Source of the DNA: Verrucomicrobiota bacterium
Lineage (GTDB): Bacteria > Verrucomicrobiota > Verrucomicrobiia > Limisphaerales > VHDF01
Reading direction: 5' to 3'
Length of the DNA: 64,000 nt
Assembly: GCA_016871495.1 (NCBI GenBank)
Contig: VHDF01000006.1
Span: forward strand, 1 to 64,000
The stretch's first letter is position 1; each line of letters starts with the position of its first letter. Shown in pieces: positions 29,951 to 39,281 of this stretch. The translations under genes and the position numbers were made by a program. The notes beneath the pieces were generated by a model. The model was not told the origin of the DNA and did no database searches. It saw nothing but the letters and a program-made list of their open reading frames with translations.

Positions 29951-29985
29951 AAATGGAATTAATACGTATAGGTACTATTTCATTT
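29951..29985. promoter_or_regulatory. Candidate MarR operator dyad
   Basis: AAATGGAAT (29951-29959) and ATTTCATTT (29977-29985) are reverse complements except for one base, separated by 17 bases containing the palindrome ATACGTAT. This AT-rich patch in the divergent gap stands out from GC-rich surroundings. Binding is inferred only. Confidence 0.4.
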
Positions 29986-30098
29986 GCAAAGGGGCGGCAT
30001 CTGGAGAATAATTATCTTGGTCTTGGAAGCAAAACTGTCGCGGGTGTCCTTTCCCGGATGCTCGCGCTTCCAGGGCCTCTCTTTTATCCCGAGACAAT

Positions 30099-32453
30099 AT
30101 GAAAACGACGCGCGATGGTGCCCAGGCGATGTGGCGCGGGGCGGCGGTGGCGGTGGCGATAGGCTCGCTCACTTCAGCAGCCCAGGCGGAAGTGCAAGGC
30201 TGGCTGGCCTGGCGGGGGCCATTTCAAAACGGCACCTCGGCGGAAACGGGGCTGCCGGATAAAGTCGATCCAGCCAAACCGCTCTGGACCGCGCCGTTTC
30301 CAGGGCAATCGACCCCGGTCATTGCCAATGGAAGGCTGTTCATCATGGGCTATTTGGGGGAAGGGGCGGATTTGCAGGAGGGGGTGGCCTGCTTCGACGC
30401 CGAGAAAGGAACCCGGCTCTGGGAGCGCCGTTACAACGATTTTCTCAGCGACACCATCTACCTGCGCTATTCCACTTCCAGTCCGACCGTGGATCCAGAG
30501 ACCGGGAACGTTTACATGCAAGGTACCCAGGGCCTGCTGGGGGCTTTTACGGCGGACGGCCAGCCGATCTGGATGCATTCCATGATGGAAAAAAACGGGC
30601 GGTTGACTTTTCCCAACAGCCGCACGGCGTCGCCCCTCGTGGACCGGGATCTGGTCATCACCCGGGGCATCACCGCCAACTGGGGTGCCCAGGGCGCGGC
30701 CGGAGACCGGTTTTACGCGTTCGACAAAAAGACCGGCGATTTGGTCTGGGCCTCGAGCCCCGGCGATCGTCCAAGGGACAATAGTTTTGCCCAGGGTTAC
30801 CTCACCTGGTTGAAGGGCAAGCGCGTGCTGATTTCCGCCGCCGGAGACGGCAGTGTCGTGTGCTTGAACGCGCGTACAGGCGATGCGTTGTGGCGCGTCC
30901 CCCTCGCCAAAGCGGGCATCAACGCCACTGCGGTGGTGCACAACAACGACAAGGTCATCGTGATTTACGGGACGCCGTATGAACCCGGCCAAATGGTGGC
31001 CATGCGCATTCCGGACGAGTTGCCCAAAACCCCGGCTGATGGACCGCTCGTCCTGGAACGTTCTCAGGTCGAATTATGGAGCATCGATGTTTCCACCTCG
31101 ACAAGTTCCCCCATCTTGGTCGGAGACCGCATTTACGTGGTGGCCGAGAAAGGCGATCTCTGCGCGATCGATGTCAACACCGGGAAGCAATATTGGAAGT
31201 TGAAACTGGGCATCGAACAACGCAACGCCTCGCCGGTGTTCGCCGATGGCAAACTTTACGTGCCGATCCTGGACGATCCCGGAGCCAAGTCCGCGAGCGA
31301 CACCAGTGAAGTCGGTTCGAAAGGAGGCTTTTACATCATACGACCCGGAGAAAACGAAGGCAAAATCCTGAGCCATGTCCAGGTGGATGGCAGATGTTTC
31401 GGAACCGCGACGTTGTACAACGGGAAGATTTACCTGCAAACGACGGAGAAGATCTATTGCTGGGGCAAGCCCGGCCCGAATCCGGGCCTTGCAAAGCCCG
31501 TTGCCGAAGCATGGCCGTCGCCAGGTCAGGCCGCTCAGCTTCAGTTCGTGCCCGCCGAAGTCGTCTTGCATCCTGGCGAGACCGCGTCGTTCCGGGCGCG
31601 CAAACTCGACGGGCATGGTTTCTTTGTGGAGGACGTGAAGACCCCGGCCTCCTTGCAGTGGGCGAGTTACATTCCGCCGACCGCGCGGGTGCGGGCAACC
31701 ATGAAGGGCAAGTTCAACGCCGAAGGCCGGCTGGTGGCGGATTCGGATCCGGTGGCTTCAGCAGGGGCTTACGAGGCCAGACTGGGCGAATTGAAAGGAT
31801 ACATTCGAGGCCGGGTGCTGCCGGGGTTCCCCTTGAAGCAGGATTTCGAATCCTTTCAGCTTTCCGAGACGACCACCAACGCGTTCGAACCGCCCACCCC
31901 GTTTGCCTATCCGCCGCTGCCCTGGATTGGGGCGCGGTTCAAGTTTGAGGTGCGGGAGAAAGACGGGGCCAAGGTGCTGGCCAAGACCATCGACAACAAA
32001 TTCTTCCAGCGCGCCACGGTGTTCATCGGCGAGCCGGACATGAAGAATTACACCATTCAGGCCGACGTCATGAGCGAGGGAAACCGGAGGAAGATGTCCG
32101 AGGTGGGATTGATCAACCAGCGTTACTTGATTGTGATGAAAGGCAACGAGCAGAAAATCGAGGTCAATTCCAATCAAGAGCGGCTTCGCGTCCCCGCGGC
32201 GGAGGAGCCTTCGAACTTCAAGTGGTCGCCCAACGTGTGGTACACGCTCAAATCGCGTGTCGACGTGAGCCCGGACGGTTCGGGAGTGGTCCGCGCCAAG
32301 GCCTGGAAACGGGGAGATCCCGAGCCGGAGGCTTGGTCGATCGAAGTCCCGCACCAGACCGCACACCGGACCGGATCCCCCGGGCTTTTTGGATTTTCGC
32401 CGCAGGAAATGAGAGTGTTCATTGACAATGTGGTGGTGACCTCTAATCCTTGA
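30099..32453 (+). CDS. Secreted PQQ-binding-like beta-propeller protein with C-terminal LamG-like domain
   Basis: A 784-residue exported protein (signal peptide to about residue 30, ending AAQA). Propeller blades recur as tryptophan-rich repeats: LYGDTFFAFDKKTGDLVW-type strands such as FYAFDKKTGDLVWASS, VVCLNARTGDALWRVP and LCAIDVNTGKQYWKL. After about residue 450 there is a linker and then a sandwich domain ending FIDNVVVTSNP. The PQQ-type fold fits a quinoprotein alcohol or sugar dehydrogenase, but the calcium ligands and quinone-binding residues were not located, so it may be a non-enzymatic propeller. It is followed by a second propeller gene 31 bases on. Confidence 0.85.
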   Translation: MKTTRDGAQAMWRGAAVAVAIGSLTSAAQAEVQGWLAWRGPFQNGTSAETGLPDKVDPAKPLWTAPFPGQSTPVIANGRLFIMGYLGEGADLQEGVACFDAEKGTRLWERRYNDFLSDTIYLRYSTSSPTVDPETGNVYMQGTQGLLGAFTADGQPIWMHSMMEKNGRLTFPNSRTASPLVDRDLVITRGITANWGAQGAAGDRFYAFDKKTGDLVWASSPGDRPRDNSFAQGYLTWLKGKRVLISAAGDGSVVCLNARTGDALWRVPLAKAGINATAVVHNNDKVIVIYGTPYEPGQMVAMRIPDELPKTPADGPLVLERSQVELWSIDVSTSTSSPILVGDRIYVVAEKGDLCAIDVNTGKQYWKLKLGIEQRNASPVFADGKLYVPILDDPGAKSASDTSEVGSKGGFYIIRPGENEGKILSHVQVDGRCFGTATLYNGKIYLQTTEKIYCWGKPGPNPGLAKPVAEAWPSPGQAAQLQFVPAEVVLHPGETASFRARKLDGHGFFVEDVKTPASLQWASYIPPTARVRATMKGKFNAEGRLVADSDPVASAGAYEARLGELKGYIRGRVLPGFPLKQDFESFQLSETTTNAFEPPTPFAYPPLPWIGARFKFEVREKDGAKVLAKTIDNKFFQRATVFIGEPDMKNYTIQADVMSEGNRRKMSEVGLINQRYLIVMKGNEQKIEVNSNQERLRVPAAEEPSNFKWSPNVWYTLKSRVDVSPDGSGVVRAKAWKRGDPEPEAWSIEVPHQTAHRTGSPGLFGFSPQEMRVFIDNVVVTSNP

Positions 32454-32484
32454 CCCTGGCGATTGCATGCGAAGGCCTTCACTT

Positions 32485-34080
32485 ATGAAATTACACCGTT
32501 CACTCTTGGGCGCCGCCGCGCTGTCCGCCGGGATTTCCACCGCATCCGCCGCCGTGCTGGCCGATTGGCCGCAATGGGGCGGACACGACCCTGGCCGCAA
32601 CATGTATTCTCCCGCCAAGGGGCTTCCGGAGCGATTCGAACCCGGCAAGTTCAAGCGCGGCACCGAGGAGATCGACCTGTCCACGACGAAGAATGTCAAA
32701 CTCGTGATGAAGCTGGGCTCGCAGAGCTATGGCAACGTCACCGTGGCCGACGGAAAGATCTTCGTGGGCACCAACAACGATTCTCCACGCGATCCCAAGC
32801 ATCAAGGCGACCGGAGCGTGCTGATGGTCTTTGAAGAAAAGACCGGCGCTTTCCTCTGGCAGTTGATCGTTCCCAAGCTCGCTTCGGGCAAAGTGAACGA
32901 TTGGGAAAATCTCGGCTTGCTCTCTTCTCCCACCGTGGAGGGCAACCGGCTTTACGTCGTCACCTCGCGCTGCGAAGTCTTGTGCCTCGACCTGAACGGG
33001 CTGGCGGACGGCAACGAGGGGCCCTTTCAGGACGAAGCCCAATATGTGGCAGGGCCGGGCAAACCGAAGATCGAGGTCGGCCCCAAGGATGGCGACATTC
33101 TTTGGAAATACGACATGATGGACGAGCTCGGAGTGTTCCCGCACAACGCCTCCAATTGCTCCATCTCCATCGTCGGCGACATGCTTTACGTTTGCACTTC
33201 CAACGGACAGGACTGGACGCACTCGAACATCCCCTCGCCGCAGTCTCCGAGTTTGATCGCCCTCAACAAGAAGACCGGACAGCTCGTGGGCGAGGACGAC
33301 GCCAAGATTGGTCCAAGGATTTATCATGGCCAATGGAGTTCGCCTTCCACCGGGGTCGTCAACGGAAAGCCGCTGGTGTTTTTTGGAGGGGGCGACGGAT
33401 TCCTCTACGCGTTCGATTCGAAACCCGTCAAAGACGGGGAGTACGACATTTTGAAAAGGGTCTTTTGGGTCGATTGCAATCCGCCGGAATACAAAATGAA
33501 GGATGGGAAGCCGATTCGTTATCCGGCGGCCGATGGTCCGAGCGAAATCAACTCGACTCCTGTTTTTTACAAGAACCGGGTTTATGTCGCGACGGGACAG
33601 GATCCGGAGCACGGCGAGGGCGAGGGCCGCTTGCTGTGCGTCGATGCCACGAAGACGGGCCATCTGACGAAAACAGGCGTGCTTTGGGATTATCGGGGCA
33701 TCAAGCGGAGCATTTCCACGGTTTCCATCGATCCCGAAACCGGTTTGCTCTTCGTCGGCGATTTCAGCGGTTTCGTGCATTGCCTGGACGCGGAGACCGG
33801 TAAACTCCATTGGATTCACGACATGAAGGCGCACATGTGGGGTTCGACGCTGGTCGCCGACGGCAAGGTGTATGTCGGCGACGAGGACGGAGATTTCGTC
33901 GTCATGGCGGCGTCCAAAGACAAGAAGATCTTGAGCGAATCCAACCTCAACGCGCCTGTTTACTCGACCCCCATCGTGGCGAATGGCGTCATTTACGTGC
34001 AATCCAACACCCATTTGTTCGGATTCCATGACGCGTCCCGCCGTCCCGATCAACCGGCCAAGGCCGACGCCAAGAACTAG
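32485..34080 (+). CDS. Secreted PQQ-binding-like beta-propeller protein
   Basis: A 531-residue exported protein. ATG 32485 gives MKLHRSLLGAAALSAGISTA, a signal peptide with GAAGG upstream; an ATG at 32467 would add six residues. Propeller blades include LMVFEEKTGAFLWQLIV, LIALNKKTGQLVGED, CLDAETGKLHWIHD and GKVYVGDEDGDFVVMA. Together with the preceding gene it forms a pair of secreted propellers, probably one functional unit for binding or oxidising a substrate outside the cytoplasm. Specific ligands cannot be read from sequence. Confidence 0.85.
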   Translation: MKLHRSLLGAAALSAGISTASAAVLADWPQWGGHDPGRNMYSPAKGLPERFEPGKFKRGTEEIDLSTTKNVKLVMKLGSQSYGNVTVADGKIFVGTNNDSPRDPKHQGDRSVLMVFEEKTGAFLWQLIVPKLASGKVNDWENLGLLSSPTVEGNRLYVVTSRCEVLCLDLNGLADGNEGPFQDEAQYVAGPGKPKIEVGPKDGDILWKYDMMDELGVFPHNASNCSISIVGDMLYVCTSNGQDWTHSNIPSPQSPSLIALNKKTGQLVGEDDAKIGPRIYHGQWSSPSTGVVNGKPLVFFGGGDGFLYAFDSKPVKDGEYDILKRVFWVDCNPPEYKMKDGKPIRYPAADGPSEINSTPVFYKNRVYVATGQDPEHGEGEGRLLCVDATKTGHLTKTGVLWDYRGIKRSISTVSIDPETGLLFVGDFSGFVHCLDAETGKLHWIHDMKAHMWGSTLVADGKVYVGDEDGDFVVMAASKDKKILSESNLNAPVYSTPIVANGVIYVQSNTHLFGFHDASRRPDQPAKADAKN

Positions 34081-34159
34081 CACTCCTTCAAGGCGCCGCT
34101 CCAACGCGCCGGTCCCTTGTTGTTGAATCCTCCAACCAACCTTTTCTGACCTTTAATCT

Positions 34160-35233
34160 ATGGCCGTCGATTCCTCCGCGATCCAGAAAGCCCGCGAACA
34201 GCTGAACCAGCACCTGCGCGAGATCATTCAGTGGCACTTTTCACCCGAAACCGGATGTCCCTTCTGGCTGGATTGGGCCCGGAAGAATTTCGATCCGCGC
34301 CCGGTCGTCCAGACGGTGGACGACGTCATGAAGTTTCCGCACTTCCAGGACGAGTGGTTGAGGGATCTGCAGCCCGAAGTCTGGGTGCCGGCGGCATTTC
34401 AGGGCAAACCGTTTAATATTTTCGAAACCGGCGGCACCACAGGCATGCCGAAACAGCGCATCGGGTGGAATGATTACAAAGTCGATTACGAGGAATTCAG
34501 CGGCAAGGTCAGCGACGCTCACTTCCCGCGGGGCGAGGCCTGGCTGATGGTGGGGCCAACCGGTCCCCGCCGTTTGCGGCTCGCCATCGAGCATCTCGCG
34601 AATTTTCGCGGCAGTCCTTGCTACTTCATCGACTTGGACCCCCGCTTTGTCAAAAAGGTGCTGGCGGACAAGAAATTCGAGGTCGCGCGGTCTTACATGG
34701 ATCATGTGGTCGATCAAGGCGTCACGATTTTGAAACACCGCAAAGTCGCCGGACTCTTCACCACTCCCAAGCTCCTCGAGGCCATGGCGGAAAAGGTGAA
34801 TCTCTACGAATCGGGCATCCGCGGGGTGTTTTGCGGCGGCACGACGATGGCTCCGCAATACGTGCGCTATATCGTCGAGGAGGTTCTCGAAGGCAAAATC
34901 GGGTTTTATCCGACTTACGGCAATACCCTCATGGGGCTGGCGGCCAGCGTGCCGCTGCGTCCTGAAGACAAGTTTTCCATCACGTACTACGCGCCGCAGC
35001 CACGAGCCATTTTGAGAGTGGTGGATCCGGCGAACACGTCCCAAACGCGAGGTTACGGAGAATGGGGACGCGTGGAACTGACCACGTTGACGCGCGAGTT
35101 TTTCATGCCGCGCTTCCTGGAGCGCGACGAAGCCATTCGGCGCGAACCACGCGAGCCCTACGCCTGGGACGGGGTGGCCGAGGTGCGTCCCTTCGGCGCG
35201 ATGGAGAAGCAGATCGTTGAAGGAGTGTATTGA
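34160..35233 (+). CDS. AMP-forming ligase-like (ANL superfamily) enzyme, short form
   Basis: A 357-residue protein with the nucleotide-binding loop FETGGTTGMPKQ (about residues 90-101) and the later block FYPTYGNTLMGLAA, which resemble adenylate-forming enzymes such as phenylacetate-CoA ligases. It lacks the C-terminal subdomain of ordinary ANL enzymes, being about 100 residues shorter. This length matches LuxE-type acyl-protein synthetases, so its product may be a protein-bound or enzyme-handed acyl group rather than free acyl-CoA. It is the first gene of a row continuing with a membrane protein, an aldehyde dehydrogenase and an alcohol dehydrogenase. Confidence 0.7.
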   Translation: MAVDSSAIQKAREQLNQHLREIIQWHFSPETGCPFWLDWARKNFDPRPVVQTVDDVMKFPHFQDEWLRDLQPEVWVPAAFQGKPFNIFETGGTTGMPKQRIGWNDYKVDYEEFSGKVSDAHFPRGEAWLMVGPTGPRRLRLAIEHLANFRGSPCYFIDLDPRFVKKVLADKKFEVARSYMDHVVDQGVTILKHRKVAGLFTTPKLLEAMAEKVNLYESGIRGVFCGGTTMAPQYVRYIVEEVLEGKIGFYPTYGNTLMGLAASVPLRPEDKFSITYYAPQPRAILRVVDPANTSQTRGYGEWGRVELTTLTREFFMPRFLERDEAIRREPREPYAWDGVAEVRPFGAMEKQIVEGVY

Positions 35234-35240
35234 GCCGTGA

Positions 35241-35246
35241 AGGAGG
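35241..35246 (+). promoter_or_regulatory. Shine-Dalgarno site deciding the start of the small membrane gene
   Basis: AGGAGG lies eight bases before ATG 35255. It makes the GTG at 35237 an unlikely start, because that codon precedes the site. Confidence 0.7.
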
Positions 35247-35254
35247 GGCCTGCC

Positions 35255-35638
35255 ATGGCCGTCGCGGTCACCACCGCCGCCGATCCACACGCGCAAGCAG
35301 GTGCTCCGCCGGGCCCTCCGGTTCACCCCGCCGCGGCCGCGCTGCTCCTCGCGGTCGACAATCTTTGGAACCTCGCGGACTGGACGGTGCTCAGCTGGTT
35401 CCTCACCATTCCGGCGAGTTTCTTAACGGTGTCGATTCCCACGCTGGTCATTCAGCGCAAGCTTCGCGGACAGCGCTGGGGAACCGCGCTGTTTTTCGCG
35501 GTGTTGCTAGGTGCCGTCGCGGCCGTGCCCACGTCCGTAACCGGGACTCCGGTGGGCATGGCCTTGCTGGCTTGGACAGGCATCAGCCGGTGGCTGGGCT
35601 GGAGAGGGCATCCACCTGCCGCTTCCCGCAGCCCATGA
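35255..35638 (+). CDS. Small membrane protein of unknown function
   Basis: A 127-residue protein starting at ATG 35255, set by a strong AGGAGG site. After a proline/alanine-rich soluble start it has three hydrophobic stretches (about NLADWTVLSWFLTIPASFLT, TALFFAVLLGAVAAVPTSVT and MALLAWTGISRWLGW). Probably an inner membrane protein with three helices. It lies 21 bases after the ligase-like gene and 16 before the aldehyde dehydrogenase, so co-transcription is likely. No family recognised. Confidence 0.7.
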   Translation: MAVAVTTAADPHAQAGAPPGPPVHPAAAALLLAVDNLWNLADWTVLSWFLTIPASFLTVSIPTLVIQRKLRGQRWGTALFFAVLLGAVAAVPTSVTGTPVGMALLAWTGISRWLGWRGHPPAASRSP

Positions 35639-35653
35639 TTTTCCAAGACCCTT

Positions 35654-37138
35654 ATGAGCATGACTGAATTACCCCATTTGCCAGTACTGCGATTCGGCAG
35701 AGACTACGAGAGTCTGGAACAGCACCCGGTGCTGGACCATCGAAGCGGGACGGCGAAAGCGATGGTGTCGAGCGTCAACGCGGGCATCGTTCGAAAAGAT
35801 CTGCAAAGGATTCAAGCCGGGCGCGCCGCGTTGCAACGTTTCACCACGGCGCAGCTCCTCGACCTTTGCAAGAAAGCCGGGGAACTCTTCTTGAACGGCG
35901 CCCTGCCGCTCGGCACGCGCGGACACGTGCAAAGCGCCGACGACTACGTGCGAACTCTCAGCTCCACAAGCGGGCTGCCGCACGCCATGGTGCGCCGCAA
36001 CATGGTCAAGATCCATGACGCGCTCACGCGCATGGGACAGATTCTGAACGGCCTGACCCGTGGATTGGATCTGAGCATTCTCGACCGCGGCATGGGTGAG
36101 CAGTTTGGCACGCGGTTGAGCTTTTTTCCGACCTCGAAAGCGCTCGGCCTGGTCATGCCGAGCAATTCGCCGGCCGTCAATTCGTTGTGGTTGTCGGCCA
36201 TCCCCCTCAAAACGCCGGTGGTGCTCAAGCCGGGAAGAGAAGAACCGTGGACCCCGTTCCGGCTGATCCAGGCGTTCGTGCAAGCCGGTTGTCCGGCGGA
36301 AGCCTTTGGATTCTATCCGACCGACCATGAGGGCGCCGGGGAGATTCTGCGATCGTGCGGGAGGGCCTTGATTTTCGGGGATAAATCCACGACTGCGCAG
36401 TACGCGGGCAATCAGGCCATTCAAATTCACGGCCCGGGCTGGAGCAAAATCTTAATCGGCGAGGATCAAATCGATCGATGGCCGGAGTTCATCGATGTCA
36501 TGGTGTCATCCATTTCCGACAACGGGGGCCGCAGCTGCATCAACGCGTCAGCGGTTGTGGTGCCTCGTCACGGGCGGGCCATTGCCGAGGAACTGGGCAA
36601 GAGGTTGGGCGCTTTCGCTCCAACCGCGCCCGAGGATCCCCAAGCCAGGCTCTCCGGTTTTGCGAATCCCAAGATGGCCGATTTCATTGATCAGCAGATT
36701 GAGGAGGGGTTGAAGACGCCGGGCGCGGTCGAAACCACGGCGCCGTACCGGCAAGGCCCGCGGAAAACGATGTTCGAAGGCGGGGTCTATATGCGTCCGA
36801 GCATCGTCTTTTGCGAGAATTTCGAGCATCCCCTGGCCAATCGGGAATTCCTGTTCCCGTATGCAAGCGTCGTGGAGGTGCCGCCACGGCAGATGCTGGA
36901 AAAGATCGGCTACTCCCTCGCGGTGACGGCCATCACTCGCGATCCCGCGTTCGCGGCGAAATTGTTGCAATTCCGCGAGATCGAGCGCCTCAATTTCGGC
37001 CCGGTTTCGACGATGTCGATTTCCTGGGACCAGCCGCATGAAGGCAACATGTTCGAGTTTCTCTACCGTCGAAGGTCGATCGAGAGAGCTTGGGAAATGC
37101 CCGAATTGAACACGGATGCGTCGGGCGCCGTCCGATAG
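35654..37138 (+). CDS. Aldehyde dehydrogenase family protein
   Basis: A 494-residue ALDH-fold enzyme. The catalytic cysteine is C295 in NGGRSCINAS and the cofactor-side strand GLVMPSNSPAVNSLW is clear. The late block EFLFPYASVVEVP holds the second conserved glutamate and phenylalanine region. It oxidises an aldehyde with NAD(P), or, if CoA-acylating, reduces an acyl-CoA to an aldehyde; the sequence alone does not separate these. Between an adenylating ligase-like gene and an iron alcohol dehydrogenase the reductive direction is plausible. Confidence 0.9.
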   Translation: MSMTELPHLPVLRFGRDYESLEQHPVLDHRSGTAKAMVSSVNAGIVRKDLQRIQAGRAALQRFTTAQLLDLCKKAGELFLNGALPLGTRGHVQSADDYVRTLSSTSGLPHAMVRRNMVKIHDALTRMGQILNGLTRGLDLSILDRGMGEQFGTRLSFFPTSKALGLVMPSNSPAVNSLWLSAIPLKTPVVLKPGREEPWTPFRLIQAFVQAGCPAEAFGFYPTDHEGAGEILRSCGRALIFGDKSTTAQYAGNQAIQIHGPGWSKILIGEDQIDRWPEFIDVMVSSISDNGGRSCINASAVVVPRHGRAIAEELGKRLGAFAPTAPEDPQARLSGFANPKMADFIDQQIEEGLKTPGAVETTAPYRQGPRKTMFEGGVYMRPSIVFCENFEHPLANREFLFPYASVVEVPPRQMLEKIGYSLAVTAITRDPAFAAKLLQFREIERLNFGPVSTMSISWDQPHEGNMFEFLYRRRSIERAWEMPELNTDASGAVR

Positions 37139-37177
37139 GAGCGGCTTTTCCGCCGCGATCGCTGTTCGGCACATGTC

Positions 37178-38368
37178 ATGACTATGATGATCCCGGGTTT
37201 CCCCTTGCCTGTCGGCGGGTTCGATTACGCCCCTCGAACCAGGCTCCTTTTCGGTCGAGGACTGCTGAGCCGGGTGGGCGACTTGGCAAAGGAACTCGGA
37301 GGCCGGCGCGTCTTGGTCGTGACCGATCCAGGCCTAGTCCGAGCCGGACACGCCGACCGCGTCATCGATGCGATGAGCCAATCCGGTTTGGCGGTGTCTT
37401 GTTACGATCAGGTCCGCGAGAACCCGACGACGGCGGACGTGGCCCGGTGTCTCGAGTCCGCCAAAGCGCATGGGGCGGATCTTTTCGTCGGGCTCGGAGG
37501 AGGCAGCTCCATGGACACTGCGAAAGGATGCAATTTCATCCTGACCAATGGCGGAGAAATGAGGGATTACTGGGGTGTGGGCAAGGCCAAGCTGCCCATG
37601 CTGCCCTTGATCGCGGTGCCCACGACCTCCGGCACAGGCAGTGAATGCCAAAGCGCGGCACTCATTGCCGATGAGAAAAGCCACCAAAAAATGGCCTGCC
37701 TCGATCCCAAAGCAGCCGCGCGAGTGGCTTTGCTGGATCCGGAATTGACGCTGTCCTTGCCGCAGCGGGTGACGTCGGTGACGGGCATCGACGCCATCGC
37801 GCACGCGCTCGAGACATGGGTGACCACGAAACGCAATCCCATCTCCTCGTTGTATTCCGAAGCCGCAGCCAAGCTGCTCTTCAGCGCATTCCCGCGAGTC
37901 TTGTCCGCCCCGGGCGACGTGGAGGCACGGGGTGACATGCTGCTCGGGGCCGCGTTCGCGGGGACAGCCATCGAAAATTCCATGCTCGGATGCGCGCACT
38001 CGGCCGCCAATCCACTGACGGCGCATCACGATGTGGTGCATGGACAGGCGGTAGGGATGCTGTTGCCCTGGGTGATCCGTTTCAACGGAGGATGGGCGGA
38101 GGTCGCCGACCGGTACCGGGGATTGGCTGTGGCGTTGAAGGGATCGGACGATTTTGAAAGCAGCACGCAGGCCACAGAATGGCTGGCGTCGACCGTGGAG
38201 TCATTGATGGTTCGAGCCGAACTGCCGTTGAAATTGAGCGCCTGTGGCGTGGCCAGGACGGACGTGCCGGCGCTGGCCGCCGAAGCCAAACGCCAATGGA
38301 CGGCGCAGTTCAATCCGAGACCGGTTGAGGAGCCTGAATTCGCGGAATTATATCGGCACATTGCCTGA
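37178..38368 (+). CDS. Iron-containing alcohol dehydrogenase
   Basis: A 396-residue group III alcohol dehydrogenase. NAD binding is shown by LGGGSSMDTAKGCNFI and the following TTSGTGSECQSAALI. Metal ligands lie in GIDAIAHALETWV and in NPLTAHHDVVHGQAVGMLLP. It interconverts an aldehyde and an alcohol. It starts 40 bases after the aldehyde dehydrogenase, in the same direction, consistent with a shared pathway. Confidence 0.93.
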   Translation: MTMMIPGFPLPVGGFDYAPRTRLLFGRGLLSRVGDLAKELGGRRVLVVTDPGLVRAGHADRVIDAMSQSGLAVSCYDQVRENPTTADVARCLESAKAHGADLFVGLGGGSSMDTAKGCNFILTNGGEMRDYWGVGKAKLPMLPLIAVPTTSGTGSECQSAALIADEKSHQKMACLDPKAAARVALLDPELTLSLPQRVTSVTGIDAIAHALETWVTTKRNPISSLYSEAAAKLLFSAFPRVLSAPGDVEARGDMLLGAAFAGTAIENSMLGCAHSAANPLTAHHDVVHGQAVGMLLPWVIRFNGGWAEVADRYRGLAVALKGSDDFESSTQATEWLASTVESLMVRAELPLKLSACGVARTDVPALAAEAKRQWTAQFNPRPVEEPEFAELYRHIA

Positions 38369-38383
38369 GGGAGGGGAGGGCGC

Positions 38384-39238
38384 TTGAGTTCCTTTCGAGT
38401 CGTGCCTTTGCCGTCAGGGGTCTGGAGCATTCAGGACCAGGATTCAGGCGAGACCTTTCATCCCGTGATCGGCCCGGCGGCGGAGGCGGAGGCCTTGTAC
38501 GTCAGACAGCTTCGACTGGAGCAGCGGTTTCAAGAGGAAGGCGAGTTGACGTTGTGGGACGTTGGATTGGGCGGGGCCGCCAACCCCATTGCGGTACTCA
38601 GGGCTTTGAGCAACAAACGCGGACGGGTGCGGATCCTGAGTTTCGATCGGACGGACGAACCGTTAAAATGTGCTTTGGAACATGCGGAACCGCTGGTCTA
38701 TCCCCGGGGTTGGGAGGCGGTTCTGAAGGCATTGTTTGAGGATCGGAGAGCGCGCGTTCGGAGACAAGGCTTGGAAATCGACTGGACATTCGAGCAGGTG
38801 GATTTTTCGAGTGCGATTCACCGCGTGATGGCGGAAGCGTGGGACAAACCTGGCGCGATCCTCTTCGACGCGTTCAGTCCCGCCCGGAACCCGGAGATGT
38901 GGACGCTGCCGTTGTTCAACAGGATGCGGGAACTGGTGGGGAAGACTCCTTGCGCCATGCCCACGTATTCACGGAGCACCATGCTGCGGGCAACTTGGCT
39001 TTGCGCGGGATTTTGGGTGGGACGGGGATGCGCGACGGGCGAGAAGGAGGAAACCACGGTGGCGGCCACGTCACCGGCACTCCTGGACGAACTCCTGGAC
39101 CGTTCGTGGCTGGAACGCTGCCGCCGGTCCACGAGCGCGGAGCCAATGGTGGAGCCGGTCTATCGTCAGCGACCTTTGAGCGCGGAGTCGATGAACAGGC
39201 TCGCTTCCCACCCCCAATTTCTTGAACAGAATATTTGA
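38384..39238 (+). CDS. MnmC-like SAM-dependent methyltransferase
   Basis: A 284-residue protein starting at TTG 38384, 15 bases after the alcohol dehydrogenase stop. LTLWDVGLGGAANPIAVLRA is the S-adenosylmethionine-binding GxG loop and AILFDAFSPARNPEMWTLPL matches the methyltransferase half of MnmC, which completes 5-methylaminomethyl-2-thiouridine in the tRNA wobble base. The FAD-dependent oxidase half of MnmC is absent. The last bases overlap the frame of the next gene region but not its chosen start. Confidence 0.82.
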   Translation: MSSFRVVPLPSGVWSIQDQDSGETFHPVIGPAAEAEALYVRQLRLEQRFQEEGELTLWDVGLGGAANPIAVLRALSNKRGRVRILSFDRTDEPLKCALEHAEPLVYPRGWEAVLKALFEDRRARVRRQGLEIDWTFEQVDFSSAIHRVMAEAWDKPGAILFDAFSPARNPEMWTLPLFNRMRELVGKTPCAMPTYSRSTMLRATWLCAGFWVGRGCATGEKEETTVAATSPALLDELLDRSWLERCRRSTSAEPMVEPVYRQRPLSAESMNRLASHPQFLEQNI

Positions 39239-39281
39239 CCGGCGGTCCAAACAAGCGTTGGATTCATTTCTTACTCGGCCC

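Noticed and set aside
34160-37138. Genuine LuxE/LuxC fatty acid reductase
   Set aside because: Lengths fit, but I could not match the family-specific LuxC or LuxE motifs; kept only as an analogy.
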